Below are positions 12,276 to 24,783 of a stretch of 64,000 nt of DNA, piece by piece. This stretch comes from Diphasiastrum complanatum. Taxonomy: Eukaryota; Streptophyta; Lycopodiopsida; Lycopodiales; Lycopodiaceae. A program made the translations under genes and the position numbers. A model generated the notes under the pieces. The model had not been told where the DNA came from and did not search any database. It was given only the letters and a program-made list of their open reading frames with translations. Numbering within the stretch: position 1 is the first letter of the stretch; each line of letters begins with the position of its first letter. The DNA lies in the NCBI GenBank assembly GCA_029204225.1, contig MU831571.1:98795-162794 (forward strand), given 5' to 3'.

Positions 12276-13544
12276 TTGCAGCAGGTAGGTAGATAGCTAA
12301 ACTGCTATCGTGAGAGTTGACGCCATCTACGTGCCGTCGTGAGCACAACCAAACAGCACCACTTAGCACGTTGTGTTGGTGGATGAGGCGGAGGCCCTGC
12401 CAAACAGGAACTTATTCCCTTCTCGAGGGTGAGGTAAATCCCACCTTCATCGAATGGTGTATACTATTGGTTCCCTCAATGGATTGGAGATGGGAATTCG
12501 CTCCTACAAGAAAGAACATGTGGGTCATAAAGTTTGAGTATGGAATGTTCCCTAGTTGGAATGGTGGTATTGGGCTCCCACCACCCTCAAGAGGGCCCTC
12601 ATGTGCTTATAGTTGGCTTCATTGGATTGGACAGCCATAAACAGGTAACTTCCGTCCAATCAAGTCATTCAACTCAGCCAATAGGTTAGAGTCCATTCCA
12701 AGAGTTCAACAGAGTTTACATTCAAGCAAGCAACAACCACAAGCCGCGAGAGATATGAAGGCAACCAGTTTTTGGACCGAATGGTCCCGATGACATACCA
12801 TTGGCATCCCGGGATGTGACCCTCAGCACCAAATTAATTAAACGATTTTGGAGTGGCCTTACAACTAAAACCCAAAAGGTAATCAGAGTTAGTTTAAGGA
12901 AAATCCCACTTTGTTATTAAGTTTGAAAAATGTCAAGTGTGAATTCGACCCCAGTCTTCGAGGTGCTGGCATGTCAAGGCTAGTGCCAGAACATCATTCC
13001 AACAAGGGGATCTAAGACTTACTTGGAGCTCACCCTGAGTCGCAGCCCGCATCCCCCTATGGTTATGGTGTGCTTTAGCTTCTGATGCCCTCATAGCAAG
13101 TGCTTAGACCAATCTGGTAAAGCATGGTCTTCTCTCTCTAAATTTTACTGATCATTAGGTCCCCAAGCTTCCTTGAATCATGCTTGGAAGGTGTGAGGTG
13201 ATTGCACATGAGTTTGAGCTCTTTGGACTTTGCTAGAACCGATCAAAGTTTCTGAGCGATAGGAGTGTGTGATGGTCCTCCCCACTTCTATAACTTAGAG
13301 TTAACTTCTTGGACAAAAGCTTTTCCAACACCTTGTTTTCCATCTTGCTAGAATTTTGGCTTTGATCCAACTTATTGCCAATTTTTTATGAAGATCCTAG
13401 GGTTTTCTCATGTTGAGAGAAAACCCAACTGAAAGTGATTTTTTCCCACGCTCAGTGAGTTTCAATTTTGAAGATGGCCACCCCAATGAAGACCAAGTGC
13501 TCTAGATAAGCTCTCCCTCCAACTTTTGTTGTTGCTCACATGAG
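12276..13544. other. Intergenic, no gene supported
   Basis: Holds the upstream region of the Ole e 1-type gene and then unassigned sequence. A 107-codon frame at 12317-12640 contains Trp/Pro-rich residues but matches no family I know and has no supporting signals. Confidence 0.4.
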
Positions 13545-14070
13545 AGTAAAATCATCTGAATAAACACTTTTGGAAAGTGTGGGAAACTATAGAACATGAG
13601 TTTCAGAGATTCAAGTTTGAATTAGAATCTAGTCCTCATTAATGCTAGAATTTTCATTATGGAGGGAAACCAAAGTTCAAAGTTAGGTTTGGAGCTGACA
13701 TAAAAGGATGTAACTCATGAGAAGAGAAGAGATTCTCTCTCTCTTATCTCATTATACATGGTTCTCTTTGGGTTCTACTATCCATTGATGCACTATATTA
13801 GTGATATCTTGCAATTTTGTGTGTAGAATGCTTATTTTATGCTATTTTCATATCCACACGTGTGAAATACAATTGTTTACTATTTTTGTATGGATAGAAA
13901 CGTCATCATATCTTATGTTTGAAATTTGATCAGGTTCTTAGTGAGTTTGCATCTCTTTCATTAAGTAGATGTTGATTTTTCTACATTGGCAAGATTGGTA
14001 GATTTGATCTATTTCTAACCCATGATCATTTTATGGAATTAGATCTTAATTGATCTGAAATTCTTTACAT
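13545..14070 (+). repeat. 5' LTR, 5'-truncated
   Basis: Ends ATTCTTTACA, followed directly by TGGTATCAGAG. Alignable with 16500-17119 and with the reverse complement of 19423-20068. Contains only five CT repeats at 13735-13744 where the partner LTR has 73, and the CACACGTGTG palindrome at 13855-13864. Confidence 0.85.
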
Positions 14071-14081
14071 GGTATCAGAGC
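14071..14081 (+). other. Primer binding site
   Basis: TGGTATCAGAG right after the LTR, initiator tRNA-Met type. Confidence 0.85.
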
Positions 14082-14667
14082 TTGTGTTGCAGTTTGTGAA
14101 AGGATCTAGTACATCTATCAAGGATTTGGTGAAGATATCAATGCTAGAGCATGCTAGATTGATTTCTATCTAAAAATCGAGTCTCTTGCATATGTAGATT
14201 GGATCTTTTGTAGATCAAAAATCATTTTAGGTTATAGAACTTGATGAATTCTGATTTCACACCACACTTACTATAAATTGCCAATTTGGATGCATTAGAT
14301 AGGTCTCACTTGAGGCTACAAGATTGCATATCAAGTTTTAGACAATTGCATGTAGAATTTGAAATAATCAATTTTTTGTGATTTTGTCAAAACCCTAATT
14401 TTGATTGAATCTCTAGATTGTGAGGTTAATAAACTTAATTTGAGTGTGTTTCAATCTTAGGAAGTGGCAAGAGTCATTAGATTGAGGATAGATCATAGGT
14501 TGATCAAGATTTATAAATTCTATGTGTTGATTTGCTAGATATAAGTGCTAGACGAGAATTGAGAGGTTCCATATCTTTGTGATTTCTTTTTGGAAACATT
14601 TGTTGTATCTCAAAATAGTGCCTTATGCATTGGAACAAGCTGAAAGAAAAGGATCAGGTCATGCAAC
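14082..14667 (+). other. Copia 5' leader
   Basis: AT-rich, no sustained coding frame; extends from primer site to the gag ATG. Confidence 0.55.
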
Positions 14668-15403
14668 ATGGCTACATCAAGTGGATACATGTTGGAAAGC
14701 AATGATAGGCTTACCTCAAGCAACTATTCATTGTGGAAAGTGAGGATGGAATCACTTCTTGAGATGAATGATGTTTTGGATATTGTTGTAGGTTTGGAGG
14801 AGAGGCTAGCAACACAACAGGAACAAATGAGGTATGACAAGAGGGCCAAAAGAGCTCTACACATGATCAAGATGAATGTTACCAATGAACTTCTCAAGGA
14901 AGTTGGTAAGAGTACTTCATCAGAAAGGATGCTTGGGATTCACAAAGAAGCTTTATGAATCCAAGTCTACTTCTGGAGTGTTGACTCTAAGAAGGCAAAT
15001 CTTTCAATGTTTGCAAAAGAATGAAGAAAGTCCTAATATTTTTGTTTTGAGAGTGAAGGCTTTGAATGATGAGTTAGCTCGCATTGATGAGAGCATTAAG
15101 GAAGGAGAGCTTATTCAAGTTATTTTTAATGAATTGTTGGATGCTCATGCTAACATTGTACAAAGTCTTGCCATTCAAAAGACTTTTCCAAGTTTGATTG
15201 GTCTTCAAAAGATTTTGATCAATGAAGAATATAGGCTTCAAGCTAAAGCATCAACATCTCAAGTTGGAGAGGAGGCTACATTCATCAAGGGCAAATCTAA
15301 GGGCAAAGCAAAAGTAAGTGATTTAAAGGGCAAGATCAAGGGGAATCTTCTTCAAATGGCAAAAGGAAAGATGAGGTTGAGTGCTAACCTTGATAAGACA
15401 TGA
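14668..15403 (+). pseudogene. Copia gag remnant
   Basis: Starts MATSSGYMLESNDRLTSSNY, then SLWKVRMESLLEM and ALHMIKMNVTNELLKEVG. A frameshift near 14930 (after STSSE) moves the reading to another frame: LYESKSTSGVLTLRRQIF, FVLRVKALNDELARID, EGELIQVIFNELLD and a Lys-rich linker. It stops before any zinc knuckle, where a deletion joins it to integrase. Confidence 0.9.
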
Positions 15404-15426
15404 TATTGAGTGCTAACCTTGATAAG
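15377..15426 (+). repeat. 21-bp direct repeat at the gag/integrase deletion junction
   Basis: A 21-base block with core GAGTGCTAACCTTGATAAG occurs at 15377-15397 and again at 15406-15426 (period 29). The second copy is the genuine integrase codons (LSANLDK before PFWDQALLCANF); the first sits at the end of gag. Confidence 0.85.
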
Positions 15427-16376
15427 CCATTTTGGGATCAAGCTTTGTTGTGTGCTAATTTCTTGTGCAATAGGTGGCCAAGTGCTATTTTGGATGGAAG
15501 GACACCTTTTGAGATGCTATTCAACAATCAAGTTGTGGAGGATATCAAGAGTGCTCTCAAGAAGGAATTTGAGGTGCATGATCTTGGTCACTTACATTAT
15601 ATTCTAGGAATAGAGGTGACTAGATCTTCTCAATCTACTTTCATTTGTCAAGAGAAGTATGGTAATTCTATACTAGGAAACTTTCATATAGTAGATGCAA
15701 AATCGTGTGATACACCAATGGAGTCTCATGTAAAGCTAACTATAAGAGGTAATGAAAGATCCTTCAAGGACATTACTCTCTATAGGAAGCTAGTTGGTTC
15801 ACTCATCTATCTAACCATCACAAGACCAGATCTAAGCTATTGTGTTGGGAGATTGAGCCAATTCATGCAAGATCCTAGTGAAGAGCATTGGAATCTAGGG
15901 AAACGACTTTGAGGTACATCATTGGAACTCGTGATTTTGGCATATTGTACGAGGGATCATCACCTAACTTGTTTGGATTTTCCATGTCAAAGAAACAAGC
16001 CACTATCTCATTGTCATTTAGTGAGGCCGAGTACAAAGCTCTTACACATTGCACAAGATGGTATGGATCAAGAGGATGATCATAGATATTCACTTGCTGG
16101 ATTTTTTAGAGATCTCAATCATCTTTTATGACAATCTATCAGCCCAAAGGTTGGCAACCAATCCTATCTTTCATGCTAGGAGCAAGCACATTGAGGTGGC
16201 AGATCACTTTGTAAGGGAGCAAGTCATGGCAAAAGAGGTGGAGCTTCAGCATGTGTCCTCAAGGGAATGTGTAGCTGATATCTTCACCAAAGCATTGGGA
16301 AAGGACTTGTTCATGAAGAATAGGACTTCACTTGGAGGGTTATCAAAGTCTATGCTCAAACTAGTTGAAGAGGGAG

Positions 16377-16377
<1 letters not shown>
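15400..16377 (+). pseudogene. Copia integrase scrap, late RT and RNase H remnant
   Basis: Reads integrase SANLDKPFWDQALLCANFLCNR and GRTPFEMLF, then jumps at about 15535 to late RT (IKSALKKEFEVHDLGHLHYILGIEV, TRPDLSYCVGRLSQFMQ), so the YVDD half of RT is missing. Frameshifts follow near 15900; RNase H pieces include SKKQATISLSFSEAEYKAL (about 15985) and NLSAQRLATNPIFHARSKHIEV through ADIFTKALGKD, ending 16380. Part of RNase H, including the usual SDSDWAG motif, is deleted. Confidence 0.9.
16367..16376 (+). other. Polypurine tract
   Basis: GAAGAGGGAG next to the LTR start TGTGAAAGATTTC. The same tract precedes the minus-strand copy at 20069-20078. Confidence 0.75.
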
Positions 16378-17119
<742 letters not shown>

Positions 17120-18040
17120 ATGTTAATTAACAAATAACAACGACAAAATTTTCCCTTGAGATAGCTCTTCTAAGGACCTTTTTCTAGTTGTTCCCACACA
17201 GATCTATCACAAAATCGTAGTTTGTGTCTTGTAGGGTGTGAAGTGACACATTCAAATTGTATGAGTTAATAATTGATATATAAATGCTTCTCAAATTTGG
17301 GTGTAAAACACCAGTCGTTAGCTACTGGTGTGAAAGGGCTATCAATCATTCAACTGTAAGGATTCTTTTCATGTGTTATGTACAATGTATTCTTTTTAAA
17401 TGTTAATCTTTTCTAGTCGATGAATAAAGCATGTGCCTTTGTACTTATGTTAAACTTGGCTGGTGAATCAAGCCCACACCATAATTCTTAGATTCTAGTT
17501 TGGCCTTGATGAGAACATCAACTTTTTCAAATGAGGAGAGGATGTTGGAAAGCCCACTTAGGTGCAATAAGCATGACTCATAAGACTCGAATGAGTGACA
17601 CTCCCAAGCATCCCAAAGCAAGTTAGGAAGTCAAGGATTGAGCCTTTGACTTGTGATAAGCCAGTCAAGTAGTCACAAGACATGAGCTAGCTTTAAGCTC
17701 GAGTTGTGGCCTAGTCAGTTCTTGGGACCCATGTCTAGGGGCTAAGTTGATTCTGCCAGTCGGGGTAACTCTCGGGATTCATATCCGAGAGTTAGACCGA
17801 TTATGCCATAACTTGGCCGCATCTGTCCCCCCTATGTGTAAACATCACCAGGCCCTCGAACCATGAAAAATTATCGTACTTACAACCAGAGAGTAGCACC
17901 TTGTCGCATCAAGTCCCTCGTTTTGTTGACTACCCTGACTATTGAGCACACTTGTGCTTATACCTTAGGTGGCACCATGTACAATAGTTATTTTAATGAA
18001 TCCTAAACAATGGCCATCCCTATGAGACCCGCATAGTTGA
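17120..18040. other. Unassigned, possibly gypsy LTR or leader; two short hairpins
   Basis: No coding frame. Two perfect inverted repeats are visible: ACACCAGT/ACTGGTGT (17308-17315, 17324-17331) and AACTCTCGG/CCGAGAGTT (17767-17775, 17785-17793). The stretch leads into decayed gypsy RT at about 18075, but no LTR boundary could be placed. Confidence 0.4.
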
Positions 18041-19422
18041 CCGACAACAAGTCAGTTTTGATACCATCTTGGGTCAATTTCTAGATGTGTTTGTTGAGCA
18101 ATTACCTAAAGGTGAAACTCTGACTAGATTTGTGGATTATACCATTGAATTGTAACTAGGATATAAACCAATTAACTTGCCACTTTATAGGCTATCAAAA
18201 GCTGAAAAGGAAGAAGTACACAAAAAAGTTCATGAGTTGCTCTCACATGAATTTATTGTTCAAAGTAAGTCATCTTTTGTCTCTCTAGTGTTACTTGTTA
18301 AGAAGAAAGATGGAACATTCAAAATGTGCATTTAATATCAGGCTCTCAACAAAATTATCATAAAAAGCAGATATCATATTTCCATGGTAGATGATTTGTT
18401 GGATAATTTGAAAAAAGCTGGTGACTTTTTGAAAATAGATCTATGTTCATAATACCATCAGATCAAAGTCAAAGAAGCGGATCAACATAAAACAACTTTT
18501 TACACTCATAGGAGACACTACAAATTCAAAGTTATGGCTTTCAGATTAACTAAAGCTCTTGTACATTTCAGGCTCTCATAAAAAAAATCTTTGAATCTTA
18601 TCTATACCTATTTGTATTGGTATTCTTTGATGACATCTTGATATATAGTAGAAACATGGAGGAGCATGCGGTCAAAATAGTTGTGGTCAAAATTAAGATA
18701 TGGTAAAATTTTCACAATAACTTTGTCGAATGCTGATTTGATAAAAAGAACTTTGAGTACTGGACTCAAGCGAACTGCTTCAAGATGGATCAATGGTGAA
18801 TTGGTTCTTGATAGTGATTCTTGAGAGCTCAGGTGGATTTCCAACAAATTTTTTAAAAGATAGAACTGCCCCCGTGTTCCGGAAACCTTTTTGGGGTTCC
18901 CCTCCAAAAACCTACAAATATTGGTGTATGATCATTCTAGTTGTGTTTGCTCCTAAATCTAAGTTTATTCCACAAATACTATACGAGCTACACTCATCTC
19001 TGAGTGCTAGGCATAGTGGAATGTTGAAGACATATCAAGCAATCAAAAAGCTATTTAGATGGGCTAGTATGAAGAAGACTATATATACATATGTGAAAAA
19101 ATGTATTACTTGTTAATCGAATAAGGTGAAACATGTCAAGCAACCATGTTTATTGCTACACAATGTTGAAAAAATTTAAGTATGGACTTAATACCTTCCT
19201 TGTCAACAATATTTGGAGGCCATGATGGTATCTATGTGCTGGTGGATAGGCTTACAAAGTATGCACAATTTTTACCTTATACAATCACTAATAGTGTAGC
19301 TCAAATAGCACAAATATGTTTGAAGAATGTCTTCAATTCACATGGAATACCAAAGGTGAAGTGAGCTACAAAGATGGCAAATTCATTTTCAATTTATGGA
19401 AAATTGTAATGGACAAGTTAGG
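18041..19422 (+). pseudogene. Decayed Ty3/gypsy pol: RT and integrase pieces
   Basis: With several stops and shifts, 18080-18600 reads as gypsy RT: GYKPINLPLYRLSKAEKEEV, SFVSLVLLVKKKDGTFKMCI, SRYHISMVDDLLDNL and GDFLKIDLCS (the usual FSKIDL). 18840-19116 gives an integrase zinc-binding domain (LHSSLSARHSGMLKTYQAIK, YVKKCITC). 19182-19420 gives the integrase core start (MDLIPSLSTIFGGHDGIYVL, VDRLTKYAQFLPYT, HGIPKV). The frame is cut at 19423 by a minus-strand copia LTR and I do not see the rest. RNase H is largely missing. Old, inactive copy. Confidence 0.82.
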
Positions 19423-20068
19423 TGTGAAGGATTTCAGCTCATTGATGATCCAATCCACAAAAAGATCTTGGGTTACAAAAGAAGATACTCTACCAATCTC
19501 ACCAATGTAGAAAAATCAACATCTACACACAAAATGAGATGCAAAAACTAATAGAACTTGATCAAACATGAATCAAATAATAAAGTATTGTTGCTTTCTG
19601 TACAAAACTAGCAAGCTACTACATTTCACACGTGTGGATCCAAAAATAGCAAATATAGATCATTCTACACATAGAATTGCATGCAATCACAAGTATAGTG
19701 TACCAATGGATAGTAGAACCCAAGAGAACCATGTATAAGCATGCGATGAGATAAAGAAGAGAGAATTTATGTCTCTCCACAAGTTACATCCTTTTATAGT
19801 AGGTCCAGACCCTATTTGGCCACTTAGCTTTCCCACCAAAATGCTAACCCTACTATTTTCAGGTCTAGATTCAAAGTACCCAACATTCAATTTTGAATCT
19901 ACTCAAACTCGACTTCTAACTTTCCCACACTTTCAAACTGTCTATTCAAATAAAATTTAGACTAATGAACTTTGAAATGTCAAACTCTAAGTCTAAAACA
20001 AAGTTGGCCTCAATTTGCCAAATAAAAAAATATAGCAAATATGATCAAACTTAGTTGAATATTTCACA
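19423..20068 (-). repeat. Copia LTR, full length, minus strand
   Basis: Minus-strand start TGTGAAATATTCAAC and end GAAATCCTTCACA; 646 bp. Carries CACACGTGTG at 19627-19636 and lacks the CT expansion. It interrupts gypsy integrase codons at 19422. Confidence 0.85.
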
Positions 20069-20240
20069 CTCCCTCTTCAACTAGTTTTAGCATGAACTTT
20101 GATAACACTTCAAGTGATGTCCTATGCTTCATGAACAAGTCCTTTCCCAATGCTTTGGTGAAGATATCAGCTACACATTCCCTTGAGGACACATGTTGAA
20201 GCTTCACCTCCTTTGCAATGACTTGCTCCCTTACAAAATT
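19423..20240 (-). mobile_element. Minus-strand copia 3' end: RNase H tail and LTR
   Basis: Minus strand, same family as 13545-17119. A short pol tail (FVREQVIAKEVKLQHVS, ADIFTKALGKDLFMKHRTS) at about 20240-20070, a purine tract, and a full 646-bp LTR follow. The copy is cut off at about 20240, where it abuts a gypsy LTR. Confidence 0.85.
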
Positions 20241-20810
20241 TTGCAATACCACTTCAACGAGCCATGAAGAATCACATAGAATGTAAATGAGATAATTCCT
20301 CCATGCTTCAAACTCTAAAATCTCTAGAAATATACAAAAAACAAACAATAAATGTGAGTGATCAACATTTGCTTGCATGTCCCCTCCTTTGTCCTTTGTT
20401 GCCATGTATCCATCATGAAACTCCCAAAGATAGGCATGTATAACAAATGAGGTTCTTCTCGAAAATGGACTCTTCCACTCCTATTTATACTTGGAGTGGT
20501 GGTCACTTACAGAAATGCATTGTGGGACAAGTAAGCCACATAGACTAACTTAACTTTGAATCACACTGGTGCCATGGGACAAACCCCCAATAGGCCTTTG
20601 TGACTAACTTTTACATAGCTTAAAATTACATATCTATGTGCAGTGCCCATGGCAATTTAAACTTAGAACTAAATAACTTAAGCCAGTACGGATACCGTAA
20701 AAGCCTAAACTTGCTGGGCAAGTTCTACGTTTAAATCCTATCATGCTTGTATTTTTGAAAATGTTCCGCAGGATGGCTAGAATATTCCTTGGAATATTAG
20801 CCTACATTAT
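20241..20810 (-). repeat. Ty3/gypsy-type LTR, minus strand (probable)
   Basis: On the minus strand it begins TGTAGGCTAATATTCC right after a purine tract (20811-20822, ACAGAGGGGATAA). It contains a good TATA box (AGTATAAATAGG on the minus strand, about 20482-20493). The far end is cut by the copia fragment at about 20240, so its full length is unknown. Confidence 0.6.
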
Positions 20811-20821
20811 CCCCTCTGTTA

Positions 20822-21304
20822 AGAACTTGGCGGTCCCACGCCAAGTGCAATGTTAAGACCCCGCTCCTTATGGTGCTGGAGGATCAAAGTCGGTGCAACT
20901 TGTAGATGTGGAACTTTTTGTAAAGTGTTGTTCCGTAGGAGATGAAGCTTTGAAGAAGTACGAGCATCTCCAGAAGATTTGAATTGAATCAGGTTGGAAT
21001 TGGCTTGTTGATGACTTGCTTCCAATTGCTCATGCAGATCATTCAACGGATGATGTACATGAGCTTAGTATTTCTTGAGACATGATGTGAATGCCACACA
21101 AGGGGTTACTGAACAGCGGTGAGAGGAAGATGGAGTGGGTGTGACAGGAGGTGTTGTAATTTCAAAAGTGGTGAAGGTGGATAGATGGATGTTGCTGGAT
21201 GGATCAATTTTCCTTTGCTCATTTGCAAAAACTTGGCTCCAGGGTATGATATCAATTGCTTGGTCATAGAGACGTAATGAAGACACAGATCTGAGGTGGT
21301 ACAT
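20822..21304 (-). pseudogene. 3' end of a gypsy-like polyprotein, minus strand (tentative)
   Basis: Two adjoining minus-strand frames (21304-21065 and 21046-20822) end in LNIALGVGPPSS, just before a purine tract and an LTR start. Other parts read WSQVFANEQRKIDPSSNI and a Thr/Pro/Ser-rich segment, then a Gln/His-rich helix. No known domain is recognised; the position at the end of an element is what suggests pol. Confidence 0.4.
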
Positions 21305-21559
21305 TCTCGGTCTTATCTATGAATGATATTTAAGATAGACCTTACGTAATTGCTAGATAGGATGTAACTGTATTTGGATCAGAAGCAACTATGTATCCAT
21401 GGATGACAAAAGAATTAGTAAGACTAGACGAGCCTAGACACATCTAAGACTACTAATTTTAGTAAGGTGCAAATGGTATCTAACTTGATGAGCATGCACA
21501 TTGGTATCTTCTATACAATACATCGCTGGGTCTATGTAGTCGGAATCAACTTGTGTGAT
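21305..21559. other. Unassigned junction sequence
   Basis: Between the minus-strand gypsy tail and the plus-strand gypsy gag. No gene or boundary signal recognised. Confidence 0.35.
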
Positions 21560-22530
21560 AGACGATGTAGCAATATGTTGACTCTCTACAAAAGACTGTT
21601 GTATTGGATGGGGAGCGATCGGCCTTGGATAAGAAGACTCTGGTTCAGAATGTAAACGTGGTGTTTGATCTTCAACGATTTCTCCAAGTCTTTGAAAACG
21701 CCTGTGACGTCTACGGCGAGACAACACCAGAGGCCATGGTACAGCTCTTCTCGATGACCATGATCGATCGCGCACGAGAGTGGAAACCTTGATTGTGAAG
21801 ATAAATGTGACTGGTTACTCTTGAAAGAGGCATTTATCAAATGATTCAACTCTTTTCACTTGATAGAAAGTCCTTTTGTCAAACTAAGTAATATCAAAAT
21901 GACAAAAGATGAAAAAGTACGTGACTATATCGAACGATTTAAACGATTAAAAAGTCAGGTACAAGAGCAACCTACCAAGTCCATGCTCATCATTTGGTGC
22001 CTCGTTGGACTTCCCCGATGGATCTGACGTGAACTTTGTTCCAATAATGAATAGACATCATTGAAACAAGCCATGTCTGATGCCATTCGAGAAGAAAGAC
22101 AAGGGCTCAGATGTTGAGGAACCACGGGAACGGAGAGCACATCGTGTTGTCGAAGAAGCTCGACCAAACGATGACACACGAGAACATTTATGGAAAACAC
22201 AGATGGAGTTGCTTAATCAGCAACACCAACAACAAATGGAGAAACTCACAAAAGAGTTTTAAAACACTCTTAAGTCTATCCAAAGTTCGATGCCAGGCCA
22301 GTTACCCACTGGCCAAATCCATCATAGACGAGAGAACACGTGGTGCCCTCACTGCCGAGGTACACACACTGGCAATGAGTGTCCTTCATACCAACCGGTC
22401 CCAGATACCTCCTTGATCAAATGTGAAATCTGTGACTTTATGGGGCATACCTCCCTTTATTGCTATTATAACCCGAGGAACCAGCCTCACAACCAGTTAG
22501 GAGGATATTATCAACCTCCTCGATAACCAT
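21560..22530 (+). pseudogene. Gypsy gag with two zinc knuckles
   Basis: Retrotransposon gag motif FLQVFENACDVYGETTPEAM with MTMIDRAREW at 21661-21790, then a decayed middle. Two zinc knuckles are read at 22340-22460: CPHCRGTHTGNEC (spacing CX2CX4HX3C, slightly off consensus) and CEICDFMGHTSLYC (CX2CX4HX4C). At least three frame changes or stops lie between. A Gln/Pro-rich stretch and another Cys/His patch (CPDCVRKHSFKDYPK, about 22976-23020) follow. Confidence 0.8.
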
Positions 22531-23159
22531 TTGTTTCACAACAACAACACACGTCCTATCCACCACGAAACAACCAGATCCATATACAAGAGTTGCCTAG
22601 ACAACCTAGACATCAACCTCAACAACAGCTGGCACTCTTAGGACCACCACCATGAGGACAACAGGATCTAGGAGCACAAAAAAATAGACATCATCGAGAG
22701 TCTTCACACACACACCTGGTAGAAAATTCCTACGATCAATCATATCATCCTGATACATCAATTCCATCATCTAGCAATCACCAGAATCAAACCGACAACT
22801 CATGCTCGTGCAAACAAGCTGAGTATTCCACACCACAAGACAAGCCAACTCAGCTAGCCATCCAAGATGGTTACACTATTGCCACCGGACCCATGAGCAA
22901 CCGCTGCTTTATCTGAAGGGAACAGGACATTTCATGGCTGACTGTAAAGTTAAAAACCAATACCATGCCAAATGTCCCGACTGTGTTCGCAAACACAGCT
23001 TCAAAGACTATCCAAAACAACCTAACAGGATCCTTCCAGCACGTCATATCACATCCGCACCTGTTAGAGTTCTTACTAGAGCATAACGCCAACAACAAGA
23101 ACAGCAGCAAAACCATGGACAATCAGCTGACCCACATGGAAGAAATTTGACATCCTCCA

Positions 23160-23929
23160 CAGCACCAAAAGATTACCCAGACCCAACAGTGGAACAAAGA
23201 CAATACAACAAATTTTGAGATGAATTTTTGCGAGAGGAAAAACATACGAACAGTCTGTTATCAGCTCATATCCCCGAAAAGGAGCAATCCCTTCAGGGAA
23301 TTGAAGTATTTTCTGACCTCCTGCAAGCTCAACTCACCATGCCATTCCATAGTGCTATCAAATCCTTCACCGGACTTCAACGTTATATCCATCATAGTTT
23401 TCAACTGCCTCCTATTCCTGATGAACAGCAAAAACCAGAAGCGATTCCTGAAATTCCTCAGATTCCTATGAATGTGATGAATATAGGTGTTGCTAAGGGG
23501 AATAGCATCACACTACCCTTATCCTATAAAGATTATCCCGCAGTATCTGCTATCCTCGATAGCGGATCAGGCGTCAATATAATGGCTTTGTCATTAGCAA
23601 AGTCATGGGGCTTCACTACACTCGATCAACCACGATATAAACTTCGTATGGCTAATCAACGAATTATTGACCCTGCTGGTCATTTATCAAATATAAAAGT
23701 TCAAATAGCAGGTGTCAAGTTTATCATCGATTGTGTCATCTTAGACTTACCAGAAGATGCCAATACGTATAAACTCCTTCTTGATACACCCTGGCTCCAG
23801 ATGGCAGGTGTTGTCCAAGACTGGAAGAACAACAAAATTACCTTTGGCAACCATGATATACAACATATGACGAATCAGATAGTGTCCCGATCCAACCAAA
23901 AGGACACTATACACGAACCACAGACATAA
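23160..23929 (+). pseudogene. Gypsy aspartic protease region
   Basis: A 233-codon frame from 23228 includes AILDSGSGVNIMALSLAKS near 23550, the retropepsin active site with D-S-G, then LRMANQRIIDPAGHL and YKLLLDTPWLQMAG, typical of plant gypsy proteases. The segment is intact in itself, but its upstream link to gag is broken. Confidence 0.85.
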
Positions 23930-24783
23930 TCAATTGGGGTCATGCACTAGCTACCGTGGACTGTGCGGATTCCAATCGATGTCATATCGAAACGGCTACA
24001 GAAGATGTGGATATTCTTCCATCTTCTACGAACATTGACACACCCATCATTCCCCTCATGATGATAGACCCCATTCCTATAGCTTGGTGCCCAGGAGAAC
24101 CTAGTGTCTCTGCTGCCCATGTTTCGGAAGAAGGTCTTCTTTCCATGGATGATGTCGAAATGACGGATGATCATGTACTCCTCTATCTAGATGCTCAACG
24201 TTATCCGTCCAAAGTCATTCCTAAGGAGATCAAGTCACCAGGACCATTGGCTCATGTCCAACTAACATCCAAAGTACCAAACACACAAGCATATAGGCCC
24301 AAAACCAAAGTATATACTTGGGAGTGTATCTCAATGAAGTCTGGGATACAATCGACAATGATATGGTAAGTGAGGCCACAACACCACCCATTCAAAAACC
24401 AAAAAAAACCTCGGTTACAAAAAAATACCATTATTGCTACAAAATTAACCGAGCGACAAAAACAGATGTGTGGGAAGCTTAAACAGCCAATCAAGCCCTT
24501 GTCAGAGGGGACAGACAACAAACACTCCGAAAAAGCTTCCACGTCTGATAAAGAATCACCTCAAATGATTCCTAAAGTCCCAGAACTTTTTGTGGACCCA
24601 CCTTTCGATCTTCCACAGAAGTTCAAAGACTTTACACTGGATGACGTTGTTATCCAGTTACCGTAGCCACATCGGGAACCTACACCAAGTTCCAATTCCT
24701 TTGAAGGACCCGTTAAGACAATTCCACTAAACCTTAAAGATCCTGACGAGGACATAGATCGAATAGTTCATGTTGGTGCACAT
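23930..24783 (+). pseudogene. Gypsy pol linker between protease and RT
   Basis: Low-conservation coding-like sequence (frames 23956-24369, 24370-24666) with acidic and Pro-rich residues, broken by a stop at about 24367 and another at 24664. No domain recognised; its place in the element is the only evidence. Confidence 0.5.

Noticed and set aside
12317-12640. 107-codon frame near the Ole e 1-type gene
   Set aside because: No motif, no start context and no homologous copy in the window; probably chance.
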